A stretch of DNA of 48,756 nt, from assembly GCA_003280105.1 (NCBI GenBank), contig QCFX01000013.1, positions 1 through 48,756 on the forward strand, read 5' to 3'. Every line of letters starts with the position of its first letter. Position 1 is the first letter of the stretch. The notes beneath the pieces are model-generated. The model saw only the letters and a program-made list of their open reading frames with translations. It was not told the origin of the DNA and searched no databases. This DNA is from Prochlorococcus sp. AG-363-N20 (GTDB taxonomy: Bacteria; Cyanobacteriota; Cyanobacteriia; PCC-6307; Cyanobiaceae). Positions 46,150-48,756 of this stretch are shown one piece after another. The translations under genes were made by a program, and so were the position numbers.

Positions 46150-47757
46150 ATGAAGCCTATCAAATATAGAGATGAATCTCTATTGCTTAAAGACGGTACA
46201 GAGCTAATAGCTAGGCTGTGGATTCCAAATGGGTTAGGGCCTTGGCCAGCCCTTTTAATGCGTCAGCCATATGGAAGGCAGATTGCTTCAACGGTGACGT
46301 ATGCGCATCCAGCATGGTGGGCTAGTCAAGGGTATCTCGTCGTAATTCAAGATGTTCGCGGTCAAGGAGATTCTGGAGGGGTTTTTGCAGGGTTTAAGCA
46401 AGAAGCCACTGACACAAGTGAAACGCATAAGTGGGTTAGATCCTTGGAAGAGTGCAATGGTCTATTAGGTACATATGGTTTTTCTTATCAAGGTTTAACT
46501 CAATTAGTTGCTGAAGATGGATCTCCAGCTCCAGATTGCTTAGCTCCAGCCATGACAGGTTTGGATGAGAATACACACTGGAGTTGCGAAGGAGGGGCTT
46601 ATTGGTGGCATCTAGGTCTTGCTTGGGGGCTTCAATTAGCAGCACTGAAGGCACGTCGAGAAGGAAATTCAGAAGTCTGGAAAGATATCTATAAATCCCT
46701 TGAAAGTAAGAGCTATCTAACAGAAGGAGTCATTCTTCTAAAAAGATTCGATCCAAATGGAATGGCTATTCAATGGCTTAATAGCTCTAGCAAGAACAAT
46801 GAGGAATTTAAGGTCCATAAACCATTAAAGACATGGCTTCGCAAACCAATGCTTTTGATTGGTGGATGGTGGGACCCTCACCTAAAAGGGATATTAGATC
46901 TATATAGAAAATCAATTGAGGAAGGAGGATCACCTCAAATAGTTATTGGGCCAGGTACACACCTCCAATGGTGGGAAGGTGTGCAAAAAGTACATCTAAA
47001 TTTCTTTAACCGGTATCTCAAACCTAATAAAGAACAAAAGATAAATCCGCCTAATATCAAACTATGGAATATCACAAAGCAAAAATGGCAATCTTCTTTT
47101 AAAAATTCTGAAAAAAAAACAAGTTGGGCTTTCTTCAGCACTGGCAATGCTTGTATAGATCTTAAGGATGGAACTCTAAAAACAAGCGGCTCAGGCAAAG
47201 GCATCGTTCAATTAGTTCATGATCCTTGGCGTCCAGTCCCCTCAGTAGGAGGACATCTCAGTCCTGCACCTGGAAAGACTGAAAGAAGCTCCATAGATTT
47301 ACGAGCAGATGTCGCAACTTTCACAAGTAATAAGCTAAAAGAATCTCTGCATTTAGAAGGCATACCAATTCTGAACATAAAAGTAGAAGCAGATCAAGAA
47401 GGCTTCGACCTTTGCGTTGCTCTATCTTCTGTGAGCAAGAATGGCAATAAAAGCATTCAATTATCTACAGGGTTTTTACGAGTACTTGGGGCAAAAGCAA
47501 AAAAACCTCTTTCAAGGCAAATCAAGCTTCAACCATTACTTGCAGAAATAAAAACAGGAGAAAAAATCAGAGTTTCTATCTCCGGTTCTTCATGGCCCGC
47601 CATTGCAATTAACCCTGGCAATGAGATTTCTCCATGTGGTCCGCCCTCTTCAGCGAACCAAGTTGTGACCATTAAAATGGATTTGTCAGTATCAAATATC
47701 TATTTCTCACCACTTGCAGGCGAAAAGGACTTACAAGAATCACACTTATCGGCTTAA
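46150..47757 (+). CDS. CocE/NonD family hydrolase (X-Pro dipeptidyl-peptidase, S15)
   Basis: The 535-residue protein shows an S15/CocE alpha/beta-hydrolase domain: DGTELIARLWIPNGLGPWPA, VIQDVRGQGDSGGVF, the nucleophile elbow GTYGFSYQGLTQL with Ser112, Asp242 in GGWWDPHLKG and His271 in GPGTHLQWW. The C-terminal jelly-roll domain (from about residue 360) contains DPWRPVPSVGGHLSPAPG and the family's RVSISGSSWPAI. CocE-type enzymes hydrolyse esters, cephalosporins or X-Pro peptides, and the natural substrate here is unknown. There is no signal peptide. It precedes glgB by 27 bases on the same strand and may share its transcript. Confidence 0.88.
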   Translation: MKPIKYRDESLLLKDGTELIARLWIPNGLGPWPALLMRQPYGRQIASTVTYAHPAWWASQGYLVVIQDVRGQGDSGGVFAGFKQEATDTSETHKWVRSLEECNGLLGTYGFSYQGLTQLVAEDGSPAPDCLAPAMTGLDENTHWSCEGGAYWWHLGLAWGLQLAALKARREGNSEVWKDIYKSLESKSYLTEGVILLKRFDPNGMAIQWLNSSSKNNEEFKVHKPLKTWLRKPMLLIGGWWDPHLKGILDLYRKSIEEGGSPQIVIGPGTHLQWWEGVQKVHLNFFNRYLKPNKEQKINPPNIKLWNITKQKWQSSFKNSEKKTSWAFFSTGNACIDLKDGTLKTSGSGKGIVQLVHDPWRPVPSVGGHLSPAPGKTERSSIDLRADVATFTSNKLKESLHLEGIPILNIKVEADQEGFDLCVALSSVSKNGNKSIQLSTGFLRVLGAKAKKPLSRQIKLQPLLAEIKTGEKIRVSISGSSWPAIAINPGNEISPCGPPSSANQVVTIKMDLSVSNIYFSPLAGEKDLQESHLSA

Positions 47758-47784
47758 GCTCCAAAGTCTTATCGCTCTCCTTTC

Positions 47785-48756
47785 ATGACTCCCAGTGTTA
47801 CTTCTGACTGGATGACAAGAGAAGGAGAAAAGCTTGCTAAATGCAAGCATGAGAGTCCATTTGCTGTTCTGGGTCCTCACAAATTAGACGATCAATGGGT
47901 CATAAGAATATGGATGCCAGAAGCTGATCATGTAGCAGTAGATATAAATGGGACTACGGTTGAAACGACATGTCCAAACCATCCATGGGTATTTGAAGCT
48001 GTTGTAGCTAAAAAACCTGACAACAAATACCTAGTAAAAGTTAAGAGAGGAGGTCTAGAGCACAAACAGTTTGATCCTTGGGCATTCAGAAATGAATGGA
48101 TGGGAGAAATGGATAGACATCTTTTTGCAGAAGGTAATCACCATCACATATGGCGCCGCATGGGAGCGCACATTGTTGAGATCGAAGGAATACAAGGTGT
48201 GATGTTTTGTTTATGGGCACCAAATGCTCAAACTGTTTCAGTCTTAGGAGACTTCAATTCATGGGATGGGCGACATTATCCAATGCAAAAGCGCATGGGA
48301 GGAGTTTGGGAATTATTTGTTCCAGGTTTAAAAGAAGGTGATTTATATAAATATGAGATTCATACATCACGAGGGCATTGCTACCAAAAAGCTGATCCTT
48401 ATGGTTTTCAACACGAAGTCAGACCATCAACCAGTTCAGTAATAACTAAATTAGATGAATTCATCTGGGAAGACCAAGATTGGATAACAAAAAGGGATAG
48501 TCAATCAGCAATAGAGCAACCTATTTCCGTATATGAAATGCACTTGGGCAGCTGGATGCATGCATCTGCTGAAACTCCTTTCATTGAGAAAAATGGTTCA
48601 AATAGAAATCCAGTACCAGCAGCTGATATGAAGCCAGGTGCAAGGCTAATGACATATTCAGAACTGAGTGAGAAATTAATTCCTTATGTAAAAGAAAGAG
48701 GCTTCACTCATATCGAATTAATGCCAATATCTGAACATCCTTTTGATGGATCCTGG
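47785..48756 (+). CDS. glgB: 1,4-alpha-glucan branching enzyme (5' part, cut by window end)
   Basis: GlgB introduces alpha-1,6 branches into glycogen. From ATG 47785 the frame stays open for 324 codons to the window edge. The translation has a first N-terminal domain with [20 protein letters not shown], then the CBM48 carbohydrate-binding module with [20 protein letters not shown], and [13 protein letters not shown]. The linker to the catalytic barrel, [12 protein letters not shown], follows and then [18 protein letters not shown] at the edge. The GH13 catalytic residues lie beyond the window. It would work with glgA (18214-19680), which is elsewhere on the chromosome. Confidence 0.96.
   Translation, partial: MTPSVTSDWMTREGEKLAKCKHESPFAVLGPHKLDDQWVIRIWMPEADHVAVDINGTTVETTCPNHPWVFEAVVAKKPDNKYLVKVKRGGLEHKQFDPWAFRNEWMGEMDRHLFAEGNHHHIWRRMGAHIVEIEGIQGVMFCLWAPNAQTVSVLGDFNSWDGRHYPMQKRMGGVWELFVPGLKEGDLYKYEIHTSRGHCYQKADPYGFQHEVRPSTSSVITKLDEFIWEDQDWITKRDSQSAIEQPISVYEMHLGSWMHASAETPFIEKNGSNRNPVPAADMKPGARLMTYSELSEKLIPYVKERGFTHIELMPISEHPFDGSW

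Overview
The window looks like the chromosome of a marine picocyanobacterium, most likely a low-light Prochlorococcus. This is inferred from an AT-rich, very compact gene layout, NdhD, the phylloquinone genes menB and menD, cyanobacterial glycogen genes, and several families shared mainly by cyanobacteria and plastids (Ycf51, DUF1350, DUF760, DUF4336, DUF4332, a TamB/Tic236-type protein). The species assignment rests on recognition of families and not on a search. I see no rRNA, tRNA, insertion sequence, prophage or CRISPR array.

Layout. Positions 1-3465 are the loosest part: the tail of an unknown gene, a polytopic ArnT-like glycosyltransferase, and four small uncharacterised ORFs in AT-rich spacers. 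From 3466 the sequence is tightly packed. DUF1350 (+) converges on acs (-). A HAD phosphatase (+) converges on a minus-strand run, comB-nitrilase-amiC-murI-sds (11401 to 6925). Diverging from it is a plus-strand run, ubiD-aroA-tRNA methyltransferase-glmU (11444-16740). This converges on murF-glgA-menB-menD (22429 to 16730). lepB and DUF760 (+) converge on a manganese ABC transporter operon, mntC-mntA-mntB-DUF4336 (-), preceded by a DUF697 membrane protein. A long plus-strand run follows from 29047: RGG protein, trpS, thrS, glk, thrB, ndhD and an M3 peptidase. It converges on lipase-folB-proA and a 1328-residue TamB-like protein (-). The window ends with ycf51, DUF4332, a small secreted protein, an S15-type hydrolase and the 5' part of glgB (+).

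Functional themes are cell wall and envelope (glmU, murF, murI, amiC, tamB, lepB), quinones (sds and ubiD for plastoquinone; menB and menD for phylloquinone), glycogen (glgA, glgB, glk), amino acids and tRNA charging (aroA, proA, thrB, thrS, trpS), and manganese supply for photosystem II.

The most notable signals are as follows. menD has no ATG, GTG or TTG before its conserved N-terminus and seems to start at CTG. There is a perfect 20-bp inverted repeat upstream of the RGG protein gene. An 8-5-8 palindrome lies upstream of mntC. DUF4336 is attached to the manganese operon. All five convergent junctions between long genes overlap by 7-12 bp, and no classical terminators are visible. I did not find a convincing new multi-gene system.
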